Source: CAZCQG01 sp964500775 | GTDB taxonomy: Bacteria; Campylobacterota; Campylobacteria; Campylobacterales; CAZCQG01 | Assembly (NCBI GenBank): GCA_964500775.1 | Contig: CAZCQG010000003.1 | Coordinates: forward strand, 22,227-86,226 | DNA: 64,000 bases | Direction of reading: 5' to 3' | Part shown: piece after piece, positions 16,997 through 26,944 of the stretch | Layout: every line of letters begins with the position of its first letter | Numbering within the stretch: the first letter of the stretch is position 1 | Made by a program: the position numbers and the translations under genes | Notes under the pieces: generated by a model | Told to the model about the DNA's origin: nothing | Database searches by the model: none | The model's input: the letters and a program-made list of their open reading frames with translations, nothing else

Positions 16997-18673
16997 CTAT
17001 TGCATTTGATCTTTAAGAATATCTCCAAGAGTCATCTTGTCATCGTCGTTAAACTGTTTGAGCGACTCTTTTTCTTTGATTTTCTCGAGTCTTCTAATAG
17101 AAACTCTGATTTTGTTTGTTTTTGGATCCACCATAGAGACTACACCTTCAATATCATCCCCAACTTTTATCGTCTCTGGATTCATAGGGTGTAAGTCTTC
17201 TTTTCGGATAAGCGCATCAACTCCGTCTTCAAGGCTGATGAAAACACCGAAATCTTTTATATCGCGCACTTTTCCTTTGACGATGTCATCAATATTGTGT
17301 TTTTTCATAAAACCTTGCGCAGGGCTTTCTATCAACTCTTTTCTGCTGAGTGATACCCGCTCTTTATCTTTATCGATTTTTACGATGACCGCTTCGACTT
17401 TATCGCCGACTTTGAAAACATCTTTGCATTTTTCGTTTTTATTCCAAAATGCATCTTCGTTGTGCAATAGACCGTCGATGCCGCCGATTCTGATAAATGC
17501 ACCGAAATCGGTCAATGTTGCGACTTCTCCCGTGATTTTTTCACCTTCTTTATGGGAAGAGAGGAATTTTTCAAAAGGTTTTGCCGTAAGTTTTTTTAGA
17601 GAAACTCGCAATCTTCTATTTTGTGAATCGATCTCGATAACCTCTACGTCTATCTCTTGATTTTGCTCTAGGTATTCAGACGGGTGTTTGATGTTTTTAT
17701 TCCAAGAGATTTTGGAGATATGTAAAAATCCTTCAATATCGTTGCCGAGGTCTACGAATACGCCGTAAGGTTCGATATTGCTCACGGTTACTTTGATGGC
17801 ATCTCCTACGACAAGCTCATCTTTTATCTCGTTCCAAGGATCGTCGTGTGTTTGTTTGATAGATAGAGAAAGTCTCCTTTTCTCTTCATCGTATCCGATG
17901 GGGATTACGACTACCTTATCACCTTCTTGATAGTGTTTAGCAGGGTTTACGGGACCTTTATAGCTTATCTCGGTGTAATGCACCAAGCCCTCTACACCGT
18001 CTACGTCTACAAACATACCGAAGCTAGTGATTTTATTGACTACCCCTTCGGCAGGCACTTTTTTCTCTAGTAGCGTGTCGATTACTTCTTTTTTCTTTTT
18101 GAATTCATTTTCGAAGAATTTTTTCCTAGAGATGATGATCGAACCGTCTTCAGGCTTGACGTTGATGATCATTGCTTTTACGCTTTTTCCCATCACTTTA
18201 GCATCATCTTTAAAGCCTGACATATATTTAGGCATAAAGAAATCAACATTGTTACTCGTGACTATAAAGCCGCCTTTGTTTTTCTTGGTGACTTTTCCTT
18301 CGATGATTATATTTTCAAAATCATCCCCGAGACTTTTTATAAAATTCTCTGTTTTTTCTTGTTTGATAGCTTTCTGATACGATACCATCGGTCTTTCGTT
18401 TCTGTAGCCCATGATGAGTACGGGGATAGAATCGCCCTCTTTGAAGCAGATGACGCCGCTTTCATCTTGTAGTTCGGTGCAGTAAAGTCTACCCTCGACC
18501 TTTTGCCCTACGTCAACGAGAGCAAATTCGTCGTTAATGGATATTAATACCCCCGTCGTAACAGTCTTATTTCCATCCTGATTCATTGAGTTGTCGATAA
18601 GGGAGGCAAACTCCTCGTCGCTCATCTCGTCTTCCATTCCGTCAAAATCGCCGTTGCTATAATCTTTGTCCAT
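16997..18673 (-). CDS. rpsA: 30S ribosomal protein S1
   Basis: 558 residues, like Campylobacterota S1 proteins of about 555. It consists of consecutive S1 RNA-binding OB folds, readable as repeats of GxVxxxxxFGxFVxxxGxxGLLH, for example GFIVTSNNVDFFMP, GMFVDVDGVEGLVH, GVFVDLGNDIEGFLH and GAFIRIGGIDGLLH. It brings mRNA to the small ribosomal subunit. It lies between ispH and the hypothetical gene and is probably cotranscribed with serA. Confidence 0.96.
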   Translation of the reverse strand: MDKDYSNGDFDGMEDEMSDEEFASLIDNSMNQDGNKTVTTGVLISINDEFALVDVGQKVEGRLYCTELQDESGVICFKEGDSIPVLIMGYRNERPMVSYQKAIKQEKTENFIKSLGDDFENIIIEGKVTKKNKGGFIVTSNNVDFFMPKYMSGFKDDAKVMGKSVKAMIINVKPEDGSIIISRKKFFENEFKKKKEVIDTLLEKKVPAEGVVNKITSFGMFVDVDGVEGLVHYTEISYKGPVNPAKHYQEGDKVVVIPIGYDEEKRRLSLSIKQTHDDPWNEIKDELVVGDAIKVTVSNIEPYGVFVDLGNDIEGFLHISKISWNKNIKHPSEYLEQNQEIDVEVIEIDSQNRRLRVSLKKLTAKPFEKFLSSHKEGEKITGEVATLTDFGAFIRIGGIDGLLHNEDAFWNKNEKCKDVFKVGDKVEAVIVKIDKDKERVSLSRKELIESPAQGFMKKHNIDDIVKGKVRDIKDFGVFISLEDGVDALIRKEDLHPMNPETIKVGDDIEGVVSMVDPKTNKIRVSIRRLEKIKEKESLKQFNDDDKMTLGDILKDQMQ

Positions 18674-18715
18674 AGATTCCCTTTGTGATGTTTCCCTAAA
18701 ATTTACTTATTCTAG

Positions 18716-19540
18716 TTAAAATTTGCTTATTTTATCAATAATGCCCTGAATAATCCACTCCGGAGTTGAAGCTCCGGCAGTAATTCCGCATAATTTTTTA
18801 CCTGTAAACCATCCGTTTTGCACTTCATTTGCCTCTTCTACTAGATAACTTTCTTTGCAATTTTCCAGTGAAATTTTTAAAAGCTGCTTTGTATTCGAAG
18901 AGTTTTTTCCGCCGACGATTATCATAATATCGGCTTCCTGCGACAACTCTCTTGCAGATTCTTGATTATCGAATGTCGCATTGCAGATCGTGTTAAAAAC
19001 CCTTACTTCCGAAACGTTGCGTATTAAAAATTCGGCAATTTTAATGAAGTTATCGACTTTTCTAGTGGTTTGGGAGACGAGGGCAACTTTGTTTCTAAGC
19101 TTTGAAAGATCAATATCTTCGACGGATAAAACGACCATCGGTTCAGATTCCGAATAGCTTTTTACCCCTTTGACTTCGGGGTGGTATTCATCACCGAAAA
19201 TGACTATTTGGTATCCTTCGCTAGACATATTTTCTACGATTTTTTGCGGTTTCGTGACGAAAGGACAGGTGGCATCTATGAGATTCACCTCTTTTTTTTG
19301 TAGCTCTAAAAGGTCATTTTTTGTAATCCCGTGTGTCCTGATGATTACATTTTGCCCATTTTCTACCTCGGAAGTCTTTTCCACCACCCCTACGTTATGA
19401 TGATTTTTTAATCGATCTATCTCGGACTGGTTGTGTATTAAAGGTCCATATGTCACGCCGCCCCGAATGCTTTCAGCAATGTTTATCGCCCGTTTTACTC
19501 CGAAGCAAAAACCGAAATTTTTCGCAAGCTTTATCTCCAA
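18716..19540 (-). CDS. ispH: 4-hydroxy-3-methylbut-2-enyl diphosphate reductase
   Basis: 274 residues. It is the last enzyme of the MEP isoprenoid pathway, giving IPP and DMAPP. The three Fe-S cysteines are C12 (FGFCFGVKRA), C92 (DATCPF) and C186 (NTICNATF). An ATG at 19612 gives a longer frame but would overlap aroA by 70 bases and add 24 unrelated residues. The family N-terminus (MEIKLAK) begins at a TTG at 19540, two bases after the aroA stop, so I use that start. The MEP partner ispG is also in this window. Confidence 0.93.
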   Translation of the reverse strand: MEIKLAKNFGFCFGVKRAINIAESIRGGVTYGPLIHNQSEIDRLKNHHNVGVVEKTSEVENGQNVIIRTHGITKNDLLELQKKEVNLIDATCPFVTKPQKIVENMSSEGYQIVIFGDEYHPEVKGVKSYSESEPMVVLSVEDIDLSKLRNKVALVSQTTRKVDNFIKIAEFLIRNVSEVRVFNTICNATFDNQESARELSQEADIMIIVGGKNSSNTKQLLKISLENCKESYLVEEANEVQNGWFTGKKLCGITAGASTPEWIIQGIIDKISKF

Positions 19541-19542
19541 AA

Positions 19543-20832
19543 TTAATACTCTTGCACGCTTGTTATTTGTGAAAGAATCTCGAAAAATGCGGGAAAAGAG
19601 GTATTTATACACTCAATATCTTCAATCTCCATACCGCACTTTAAGCCCGCTATCGCAAAGCTCATAGCGATTCTGTGGTCACCGTAAGAATCTATCGTAC
19701 TTTTTTGGAGTTCTCCGCCGAAAACCTCGAAACCGTCTTCAAATTCGTTTGTTTTGATGCCGCATTTATTGAGGTTCGTGACGGTGGTTTTGATCCTGTC
19801 GCTCTCCTTTACGCGGAGCTCCTCGGCATTTTTGACACTACTTTTTCCCGTGGCACATGCAAAAGCGATAGAGAGTGCAGGAATCTCGTCTATAAGCCAA
19901 GAGATATTTTCTTCGACGCTAACACCTCGCAACGCATCGCCGACGACCGTTACGTCCCCGATACTTTCAAATTTGTTTGAAGTCTCTTTGATCTCTAAAA
20001 TCGCCCCCATTTTCTCTAAAATTTTAAACGCTTCGATTCTAGTTTTGTTAAGCAGCATATTTTTTATAGTGACTTTTGCCTCTTTGTGTATCGCCGCGGC
20101 AACCGCGAAGAAAAATGCGCTTGATGGGTCGCTAGGTACTTCGATTTCTAGTTGCGTGGTAAATTTTTCGGGATGGGGTTGAATATACACCGTCGTCCCT
20201 TCGGTACTGATATTTGCTCCGAGACCTTTGAGCATATTTTCCGTGTGGTCGCGGCTTAGTTCCGGCTCCGTATATACGCATTCACCCTCTGCGTTGAGTG
20301 CGGCGAGTATCATCGCGCTTTTTACTTGAGCGGAGGCGATTTTGCTTTCAAAACGGAAGCTTTGTAATTTTTTTCCGCGTATTACTAGCGGGGCAAGGTT
20401 GCCGTTGTCTCTACCGTCAATCTCCGCACCGATTTCTCTTAGGGGGTTTGCGACCCGTTTCATCGGTCGTTTGCGTAAATATTTGTCGCCGCTTAGGATA
20501 AATAGTCCCTCTTGTGAGGCGAGCAGACCCGTATAGAGGCGAATGGCAGTCCCTGCATTGCCGCAATCAAGGACATCATCGGGCTCTTGAATTTTTTTCG
20601 GCGGCGTGATGCGGTAGAGTGCTCCCTCTTTTACTACCGTTGCACCGAGTTTTTGGGCGATTTGGAGCGAGTTGAGCGTATCTTCGGCTTCGAGAAAGTT
20701 TTTAATAATCGAAGGTTTTTCGCAAAGAAGCGAAAACATCGCGCATCGGTGCGAAATGGATTTGTCGGTAGAGACTTTGTCCGTGGTGATTGCAAAGGGG
20801 GTGTGAATCTGTCCGATACGTATTTTTTTCAT
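19543..20832 (-). CDS. aroA: 3-phosphoshikimate 1-carboxyvinyltransferase (EPSP synthase)
   Basis: 429 residues. It joins phosphoenolpyruvate to shikimate-3-phosphate in chorismate synthesis. Visible motifs are TDKSISHR with the active-site Lys (about 20), DCGNAGTAIRLY (about 85-96), the DEIPALSIAF catalytic Asp segment (about 305) and RVKESDRI (about 335). The gene overlaps pheT by 4 bases (ATGA) and is followed two bases later by ispH. Confidence 0.96.
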   Translation of the reverse strand: MKKIRIGQIHTPFAITTDKVSTDKSISHRCAMFSLLCEKPSIIKNFLEAEDTLNSLQIAQKLGATVVKEGALYRITPPKKIQEPDDVLDCGNAGTAIRLYTGLLASQEGLFILSGDKYLRKRPMKRVANPLREIGAEIDGRDNGNLAPLVIRGKKLQSFRFESKIASAQVKSAMILAALNAEGECVYTEPELSRDHTENMLKGLGANISTEGTTVYIQPHPEKFTTQLEIEVPSDPSSAFFFAVAAAIHKEAKVTIKNMLLNKTRIEAFKILEKMGAILEIKETSNKFESIGDVTVVGDALRGVSVEENISWLIDEIPALSIAFACATGKSSVKNAEELRVKESDRIKTTVTNLNKCGIKTNEFEDGFEVFGGELQKSTIDSYGDHRIAMSFAIAGLKCGMEIEDIECINTSFPAFFEILSQITSVQEY

Positions 20833-23159
20833 CGCAGTTCTACTTTTAGCTCTTCTTTCAATCCGCCTAAAATCGTCGTCATAATCGTGCTAATTTCCTC
20901 TTCGTTAAAGGTCTTTTCCATCGATTCTAGCTCAAACCTCAAAGTGAGACTGATTTTGCCTTGGGTATCGGGAATCTCGTATATATCTACGGGATAAAAT
21001 TTCGTTATCGCACTCGGAGCGGTTTTGGCGATGACCTCTTTTATTTTTGCAAACGGCATCGATTTATCTATGACGATACTCAAATCCCTTTCTGATTTGG
21101 GGAATTTTGAATACTCTTGAGCGATCTTGGGTGTAAATGGAAGAGCGCCAAACTCTACCTCACAAATAAAAGTGTCGTCTAGTCCGTAAGATTGGGCTAT
21201 TTCGGGATGGAGTTTTGCTATATAGCCACACTCTTCTCCCTCTACCATAACTTTTCCAAATTGATATGGATGGACGAGCTTATTGGGCAAATCGAGCGTC
21301 TCTTTGATCGAAAAATTACCGATAACGTTAGCAATCTTATTTGCAAAATCAAAGAAGGTCATATTTGTAGGTTTGCCCGCATTTTGCAGAGAATCTCTCT
21401 CTTTCGCACCGCTATGCAAAAACGCTATTTTGGTGGATTCTTCTCTTTTTTGACCATAAACGGAGCCTATCTCAAAAAGCGATAAGCTTTTTTTACCGTT
21501 ATTTCTATTTCTTTGCGCCGATTCGATAAGGTGTAAAAGGAGAGTAGGGCGTAGCGTATTGAGTTCGGATGTGATGGGATTGGCGACATCAAGGTCGGAA
21601 TCTAGGACGATAAATCCGAGTTCTTTGAGTTTTTCTTTGTGGTCAAACACGAAATGGATTGTTTCGTTAAAACCGTTGCTAGCGGAAGTTTTCCTGAAAT
21701 GCGACCTTTTCTTGAACTCTTCGTATCCTTTTGTGAGCTTTCTCTCTTCTCTCATAATTGTGGGCGAAGATTGTATATTGTCGATTCCTATCACTCTCAC
21801 TATCTCTTCGGTGATGTCTTGTTCGCTCACGACATCGTGTCGAAAATCAGGTATACCCACAACAAGCGAATCACCCGAGCTACTCACCTCTACGCCGAAG
21901 TTGAGCCTTTTTAATATCGTTACTATCTGCTGTTTTTGGATAGAGATTCCGATGGCGGCAGAGAGCGAATCTACACTAATATTTATAGAGTGATTATGGG
22001 GCTTTTGGAGTATCTCGTGCGTGCCCGAATAGGGTTTGCAAAAACCGCTTTCCGCAAGTATCTTTGATAAAACGTCGATCCCGAATTTGAGGTTTGGGTT
22101 TGAGCCTCGGGAGCTTCTGAAAAATATCTCTTGTTTCTTTTTGCATTTTTTTTCAAAAACCGCTTGAGAAACTATTTGCGGCGGGATATATGATGCTTCG
22201 AAAAAGACCAAAGCCCCTTTCTTTTCGCTCTCTTCCGCAAATATGCCGGTCGTGGAGAGTTTTTTATTACCGTAAACGGTATCAAGACCTTCTTCTTTTT
22301 TGATTTCGAGTTTGCGCTTTCCGTCATCCCCTTTTAGCGTGTCTTCTTCGTAATAAGGGTGCAATATGACTCCGCTTACCAGCATCGAGTAGTTGGCGAT
22401 ATTTTTAGCGGTAGATTCGTCCAAAAGTCCGTTTTGTGCTAATCTCAAAAGGATTTTAAGTGAAAGTTCTCCGTGACCGACCTCTGCTGCTTTAAACATA
22501 TACGAAGAATCAAGGTGTCCGTGGTGGGAGAGTTGAAGTATCCTGCCGATTCCTATGGAGGTTTCATTTTCGTTTGCAGGTTCGGGATTTTTGATCTTGA
22601 TGTCAAAGTAGGCGCAAATATCTCTTGCTATACCGTAGATGTTGAGACAATCGCCTCTGTTTGGGGTGATGTCTATTTCAAATATATCGTCGTTGAAAAA
22701 CGGGATGGCGGAGAGCTCTTGCCCGATTTTGAAGTTACCGATGGAGCTATCAAGTTTCATGATTCCGTCATTTATCTTTACTAATCCGATTTCGGTAGAG
22801 GAGCATATCATCCCGCTACTTTTTACCCCGCGCAGTTCACTCTCTTTTATCTCTAGCTCACCCAATTTGGTTCCGACGGTAGCTACGGGGACGAAGATGT
22901 TTGCACATACGTTTTTGGCGCCGCAGACTATTTGGAGCGGCTCTTTTTCGCCCACATCGACGCTACATACGCTAAGTTTGTCGGAGTTGGCGTGTTTTTC
23001 ACACGTCAGTACCTTGCCGACTTTGACCCCTTTTGGCGCACAATAGTGCTCTAGCGAATCGACTTCAAGTCCCAATGTATTTAATGCTTTGTATATTTGT
23101 TCGGTTTTTATATCGTTTATGTTTAAAAATTCGGATAAGAATCCTCTAGTGAATATCAT
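20829..23159 (-). CDS. pheT: Phenylalanyl-tRNA synthetase beta subunit
   Basis: 776 residues. It forms the alpha2-beta2 PheRS with PheS. Domain order: EMAP-type tRNA-binding domain (about 40-150), B3/B4 editing domain (about 200-370), B5 domain (about 400-470), a catalytic-like core, and the C-terminal anticodon-binding FDX-ACB domain (about 690-776, from the FPKSERDLSIVID segment). It overlaps pheS by 4 bases upstream and aroA by 4 bases downstream, so the operon is translationally coupled. Confidence 0.96.
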   Translation of the reverse strand: MIFTRGFLSEFLNINDIKTEQIYKALNTLGLEVDSLEHYCAPKGVKVGKVLTCEKHANSDKLSVCSVDVGEKEPLQIVCGAKNVCANIFVPVATVGTKLGELEIKESELRGVKSSGMICSSTEIGLVKINDGIMKLDSSIGNFKIGQELSAIPFFNDDIFEIDITPNRGDCLNIYGIARDICAYFDIKIKNPEPANENETSIGIGRILQLSHHGHLDSSYMFKAAEVGHGELSLKILLRLAQNGLLDESTAKNIANYSMLVSGVILHPYYEEDTLKGDDGKRKLEIKKEEGLDTVYGNKKLSTTGIFAEESEKKGALVFFEASYIPPQIVSQAVFEKKCKKKQEIFFRSSRGSNPNLKFGIDVLSKILAESGFCKPYSGTHEILQKPHNHSINISVDSLSAAIGISIQKQQIVTILKRLNFGVEVSSSGDSLVVGIPDFRHDVVSEQDITEEIVRVIGIDNIQSSPTIMREERKLTKGYEEFKKRSHFRKTSASNGFNETIHFVFDHKEKLKELGFIVLDSDLDVANPITSELNTLRPTLLLHLIESAQRNRNNGKKSLSLFEIGSVYGQKREESTKIAFLHSGAKERDSLQNAGKPTNMTFFDFANKIANVIGNFSIKETLDLPNKLVHPYQFGKVMVEGEECGYIAKLHPEIAQSYGLDDTFICEVEFGALPFTPKIAQEYSKFPKSERDLSIVIDKSMPFAKIKEVIAKTAPSAITKFYPVDIYEIPDTQGKISLTLRFELESMEKTFNEEEISTIMTTILGGLKEELKVELR

Positions 23160-24151
23160 ATAAATTGCTCCAACATTCTAAGATCGCCTTCAAAAAATGA
23201 GCGTAGGTCGTTCACGCCGTGGATAAGCATGGCAAATCGCTCTACACCGAGACCGAATGCGTATCCGCTGACGTTTTTATATCCTACCGCTTCAAATACG
23301 GCATTGTCCACGCTACCGCATCCAAGTACTTCTAGCCAACCGGTATGGGAGCACACCCTGCACCCTTTCCCTTTGCAGAAGATACAGGAGATGTCTACCT
23401 CTGCGCTCGGTTCCGTAAAAGGGAAGAATGAAGAGCGGAATCGCACCTCTACCTCGCCGAACATATATTTAAGGAAGTCCTCTAAAATATACTTGAGATT
23501 CGCAAACGAAATCTTGCCCGATTCATCCACGACAAGCCCTTCTATCTGGTGAAACATCGGCGTATGGGTGAGATCATAATCTCTTCTAAAAACCGCCCCC
23601 GGACTTATCATCCGAATAGGAGGGGTGACGTTTTGCATCGTTCGAATCTGCACGGGTGACGTGTGTGTCCGTAGTAGCATAGAATCATTGGTGTAGAACG
23701 TATCCTGCATATCTCTAGCGGGGTGGTATTTCGGGATATTGAGCGCCTCGAAGTTGTGGAAATCATCCTCCACCAAAGGACCTGTCTCGATGGAGAAATT
23801 CATAGAGACGAAATACTCTATCATTTTTTCCATAATGGAGTTGACCGGATGGAGCGCCCCTTTGTTTATCGATGGTTCAAAAAGGGTGACGTCGATTTTT
23901 TCGTTTTGGAGTTTTATAAAGAGTTCTTTGGCTTTTAGCTCTTCGTTCATAGCATCTAAAAGCTCGGTTGTTTTTGTTTTGGCTATGTTGAGCGACTTTG
24001 CTTTTTCCTGTTTTTCTTGTCCGTCTAGATTCTTAAGATCGGCAAACTCCTTAGTGAGTATCCCTTTTTTGCCGAGGATTTTAATCCTCAACTCTTCGAG
24101 TTCCTGCGTGGACTTTGCGGAACTTATCTCTTGTAATAATTGATCTAACAC
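23156..24151 (-). CDS. pheS: Phenylalanyl-tRNA synthetase alpha subunit
   Basis: 331 residues. The N-terminal coiled coil (about 1-90) contacts tRNA and the class II catalytic core carries MFHQIEGLVVDE (motif 2 region, about 195-207) and GLGVERFAML (motif 3, about 305). A CxxC segment (CIFCKGKGCRVC, about 250-262) may bind zinc, a feature seen in some PheS proteins. It is the first gene of pheS-pheT-aroA-ispH. Confidence 0.96.
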   Translation of the reverse strand: MLDQLLQEISSAKSTQELEELRIKILGKKGILTKEFADLKNLDGQEKQEKAKSLNIAKTKTTELLDAMNEELKAKELFIKLQNEKIDVTLFEPSINKGALHPVNSIMEKMIEYFVSMNFSIETGPLVEDDFHNFEALNIPKYHPARDMQDTFYTNDSMLLRTHTSPVQIRTMQNVTPPIRMISPGAVFRRDYDLTHTPMFHQIEGLVVDESGKISFANLKYILEDFLKYMFGEVEVRFRSSFFPFTEPSAEVDISCIFCKGKGCRVCSHTGWLEVLGCGSVDNAVFEAVGYKNVSGYAFGLGVERFAMLIHGVNDLRSFFEGDLRMLEQFI

Positions 24152-24191
24152 GCATACCTCATCGTTTTATTTCTGGTGATTTTTTGGTGTG

Positions 24192-24219
24192 ATTATAGGG
24201 AAATATTGTTTATAGTCAG
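24192..24219 (-). promoter_or_regulatory. Promoter for the pheS operon
   Basis: On the minus strand a perfect TATAAT (24197-24192) is preceded by CTGACT, a four-of-six match to TTGACA, with a 16-base spacer. It lies about 40 bases before the pheS start in the divergent gap with the HIT gene. A TATACT at 24231-24236 on the plus strand may serve the HIT gene. Confidence 0.55.
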
Positions 24220-24273
24220 ATAATATCGGGTATACTTAAAGATTATGAAAATTACCGAAACTAAGGGGCAATG

Positions 24274-24636
24274 ATGACGATATTCGAAAAGATTGTCGCA
24301 GGAGAGATTCCTTGCAATAAAGTATACGAAAACGAAAACTTTTTGGCGTTTCACGATATTAATCCCAAAGCGCCGATTCACGTCTTGGCGATACCGAAGA
24401 AATGTTATGCCGATTTTCAAGTGGCGGATGTGAATATCATGGCGGGAATGACCGCTTTTATTCAAGAGGTCGCGGCAAAATTGGGGCTAGATGAGAGCGG
24501 GTATAGGCTTATCACCAATATCGGCAGCGACGGCGGACAGGAAGTGCCGCATCTCCATTTTCATATCCTCGGCGGCACAAGACTCAAATGGACCGATTTG
24601 CGAGAGCATGAAGGGGATGCGAGAAAAAGCATATAA
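24274..24636 (+). CDS. HIT family nucleotide-binding hydrolase (HinT-like)
   Basis: 120 residues. The histidine triad HLHFHIL (H93, H95, H97) defines the family, whose members hydrolyse AMP-lysine-type phosphoramidates or related adenylates. Two ATGs lie in tandem; AGGGG is two bases from the first and five from the second, so the second (24274) is the better start and gives the usual MTIFEKI N-terminus. A HIT gene next to pheS is also found in H. pylori. Confidence 0.93.
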   Translation: MTIFEKIVAGEIPCNKVYENENFLAFHDINPKAPIHVLAIPKKCYADFQVADVNIMAGMTAFIQEVAAKLGLDESGYRLITNIGSDGGQEVPHLHFHILGGTRLKWTDLREHEGDARKSI

Positions 24637-24650
24637 AGGGCACCTCTAAA

Positions 24651-26783
24651 TTAGTTTTTTAATCTCGCTATTATCGTATTGAGGATCGGAAGGTTTTTAT
24701 ACCCTTCCTTATCCCCTTTGATTTTTATCTCTTTATAATACCCCTCAAGTTTATTTTCAAATGCCACCCTCTGAAGCTCGTCTATCTTGCCGTATCGTTG
24801 GATAAAATATTCAAAACTTTTATTCCAATCGATGTCGTCTTTTTCGTGAGAGTTTGCATTTATCTCAAATTCTTTTAAATACGATATTTTCATAATCGAG
24901 CAAACTTTTTCTTTCCAATATTCACATTCGGCTATTTCTCCGAGTCTATCGATGGCTATAAAGCTCCGTCCTTCTAAAGCGCTTTCGTATGCGTAGTTTA
25001 TTATATCTTTGACCTTGTGGTTGAAGTCTATAAACTCGTTGAGAGATTTGAGCTGCGGCGATTCGCTGATAAGGGCATAAGCTCTTTTGATCTCGTTATT
25101 TTGTGCAGTTTCGATAAATTGGAGTTTTTTCTCGATGAGTTTCACTCTTGCTTTGGCGAGATTTTTATACGGCGCGAACGTGCTTAGCAGATTGGCATAT
25201 TCGGTGGCTTTTTGGAAATTTTGCGAGTTTTCGAGTTTGTTGATATTATCCATCACTTGTTCGGCAAAATTCAACATTTTTTTGTAGAGATCGGTGTCTT
25301 TTAAAAACGTAAATTTTTCACAGAGGGTAAAGTATTGAGCATAACTCCTCTCTTTGACGAGTTTATCGGCAATAGCGTATTTGTCGGAGTTGTTGATGAG
25401 GTTTAAAACAACGTCTTTTTTTGATTTTACGTTTGCAAACGGTTCAAGAATCCTACGAGCAGGTTCTTTGTTATTGTTTGGATCTTGGTAAAGTAGCTTT
25501 TTTGCATTCACGAACGCTAAATTCCAACTGTTTTCGAGCGACTCGAATTCAGTAGTTTCTTTGATCTCTGGATATTTATTGGCAAGCTCGTATGCCAATT
25601 GGACATTTTTCCCTTGAATAGCATCCAAAAATTCGGCGATAGTCTGTTTTTGGGAGATATAAAAATCGAATTCTTGCTTTTTTTCTGCGTCGTCTATAAA
25701 GAGTGATACGGTTTGCAGTGCTTCTTGTATTTGATTTTTTGCGAGTAAATCTATAGCCACTTTCATCGTGGATTTCCAGTTTTCCTCAAGGAAATTGGAA
25801 AATTCGGGATACGTTTTTAAAAAAATATTCTTTTCGCACAAAGCAATAAGTTTTTTTATCTCTTTTACGGCGATCGCTGCAAGAAGCTCTTCTTTGTTTT
25901 CGGCGATATTTACGACCGATATTGTTCCGTCTATAAACCCGATAAGCAGTGCATCGTTGATTTGCGTCACTTTGGTCATCCCGATATTCTCAAAAGTGAG
26001 CGTTTTTAATAAAGAGTTTGAAGTCGTGTCCATAAGATAAAGGAGATTGCTTCGAGTCGCTATCGCACAGTATTTTCCGCCATTGAGAAGCGTGAGCGAG
26101 GTTGGCCAATCGTTGATACTTTTAGATTCGGCGATTTTCTTTTTTTCATCTATGGAGTATATGCCCGTGGTGCCGTCTTTGCAGGCATAAAATACCGTGC
26201 TTTGCGGTGTAAAAGTTACTGCCTCGGCGATGTCGGGAGTCTCAAACTCGCCGAGGGTTTTACTTGATTCGAGGTCATATATTTGGCATTTCTTGTCAAA
26301 TCCGGATATTGCCAAAAGTTCACCCTCTTTTTCGAAGGCAAAGTCGGAAATATAATCGGGTCTAGGGTCCAAAATGGCGTAGGGTTCATAATCGGGAGCT
26401 TTGAATACAAAAGTCTTTCCGTCTTCGCCGCCGCTCAATATGTACTCGTCGCCGTTTGCAAACATTGTGGTATAGATACCGGCTTTGTGCCAAAAAAGTG
26501 ATTTAAAATTTTTTAGTCCGTCGCGCGTGTCAATAAGAAACGATTTTGATGAGTTATTGAGTACTAAACAGATGATTCCGTTCGAAGAAGTTGAGATGGA
26601 TTTGCTGTATTTATGTAGCGGTGCTGCCTTTTTGGTTATATTTACACTTTTAAGAAAGTTTAACTTTTGAATATTTAGTAAATAATAGTTGTACAAATTA
26701 TCACAAATAGAAACATTATCTCCACTTTGTTTTATACTTATGACACTTCCGTTTACTTTTACAGTATCCTGCTTTGGTACCAA
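24651..26783 (-). CDS. Large protein with N-terminal WD40-like beta-propeller and C-terminal helical repeats
   Basis: 710 residues, no signal peptide or membrane span. Residues 1 to about 330 are beta-rich with WD40-like blades (for example GGEDGKTFVF, SGFDKKCQIYDLES, ACKDGTTGIYSI, GFIDGTISVVN). Residues from about 330 are almost wholly helical and Lys/Glu-rich, with helix pairs like an alpha-solenoid. The role is unknown; propellers followed by solenoids usually serve as protein scaffolds. It starts with a TTG at 26783 preceded by AGGGG five bases away. It is divergent from the LOG-like gene and convergent with the HIT gene. Similar WD40 proteins are, as I recall, annotated as hypothetical in other Campylobacterota. 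Confidence 0.8.
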   Translation of the reverse strand: MVPKQDTVKVNGSVISIKQSGDNVSICDNLYNYYLLNIQKLNFLKSVNITKKAAPLHKYSKSISTSSNGIICLVLNNSSKSFLIDTRDGLKNFKSLFWHKAGIYTTMFANGDEYILSGGEDGKTFVFKAPDYEPYAILDPRPDYISDFAFEKEGELLAISGFDKKCQIYDLESSKTLGEFETPDIAEAVTFTPQSTVFYACKDGTTGIYSIDEKKKIAESKSINDWPTSLTLLNGGKYCAIATRSNLLYLMDTTSNSLLKTLTFENIGMTKVTQINDALLIGFIDGTISVVNIAENKEELLAAIAVKEIKKLIALCEKNIFLKTYPEFSNFLEENWKSTMKVAIDLLAKNQIQEALQTVSLFIDDAEKKQEFDFYISQKQTIAEFLDAIQGKNVQLAYELANKYPEIKETTEFESLENSWNLAFVNAKKLLYQDPNNNKEPARRILEPFANVKSKKDVVLNLINNSDKYAIADKLVKERSYAQYFTLCEKFTFLKDTDLYKKMLNFAEQVMDNINKLENSQNFQKATEYANLLSTFAPYKNLAKARVKLIEKKLQFIETAQNNEIKRAYALISESPQLKSLNEFIDFNHKVKDIINYAYESALEGRSFIAIDRLGEIAECEYWKEKVCSIMKISYLKEFEINANSHEKDDIDWNKSFEYFIQRYGKIDELQRVAFENKLEGYYKEIKIKGDKEGYKNLPILNTIIARLKN

Positions 26784-26944
26784 GAAAACCCCTAATATTC
26801 GAAAAGTAAAACATTATTACAAAACAGAGCTTTTGTCAAGATTATTCTACTTGTAAAAAAAATGTAAACATCTTTTAAAAACGGCTTTCTAAGAACAGAT
26901 AATGTAAAATCTCTGCCTAAATCAAAAAAATTTTCGGAGATGAT

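Noticed and set aside
19540..19612. Longer ispH starting at the ATG at 19612
   Set aside because: It would add 24 unrelated residues coded within aroA; the family N-terminus begins at the TTG at 19540.
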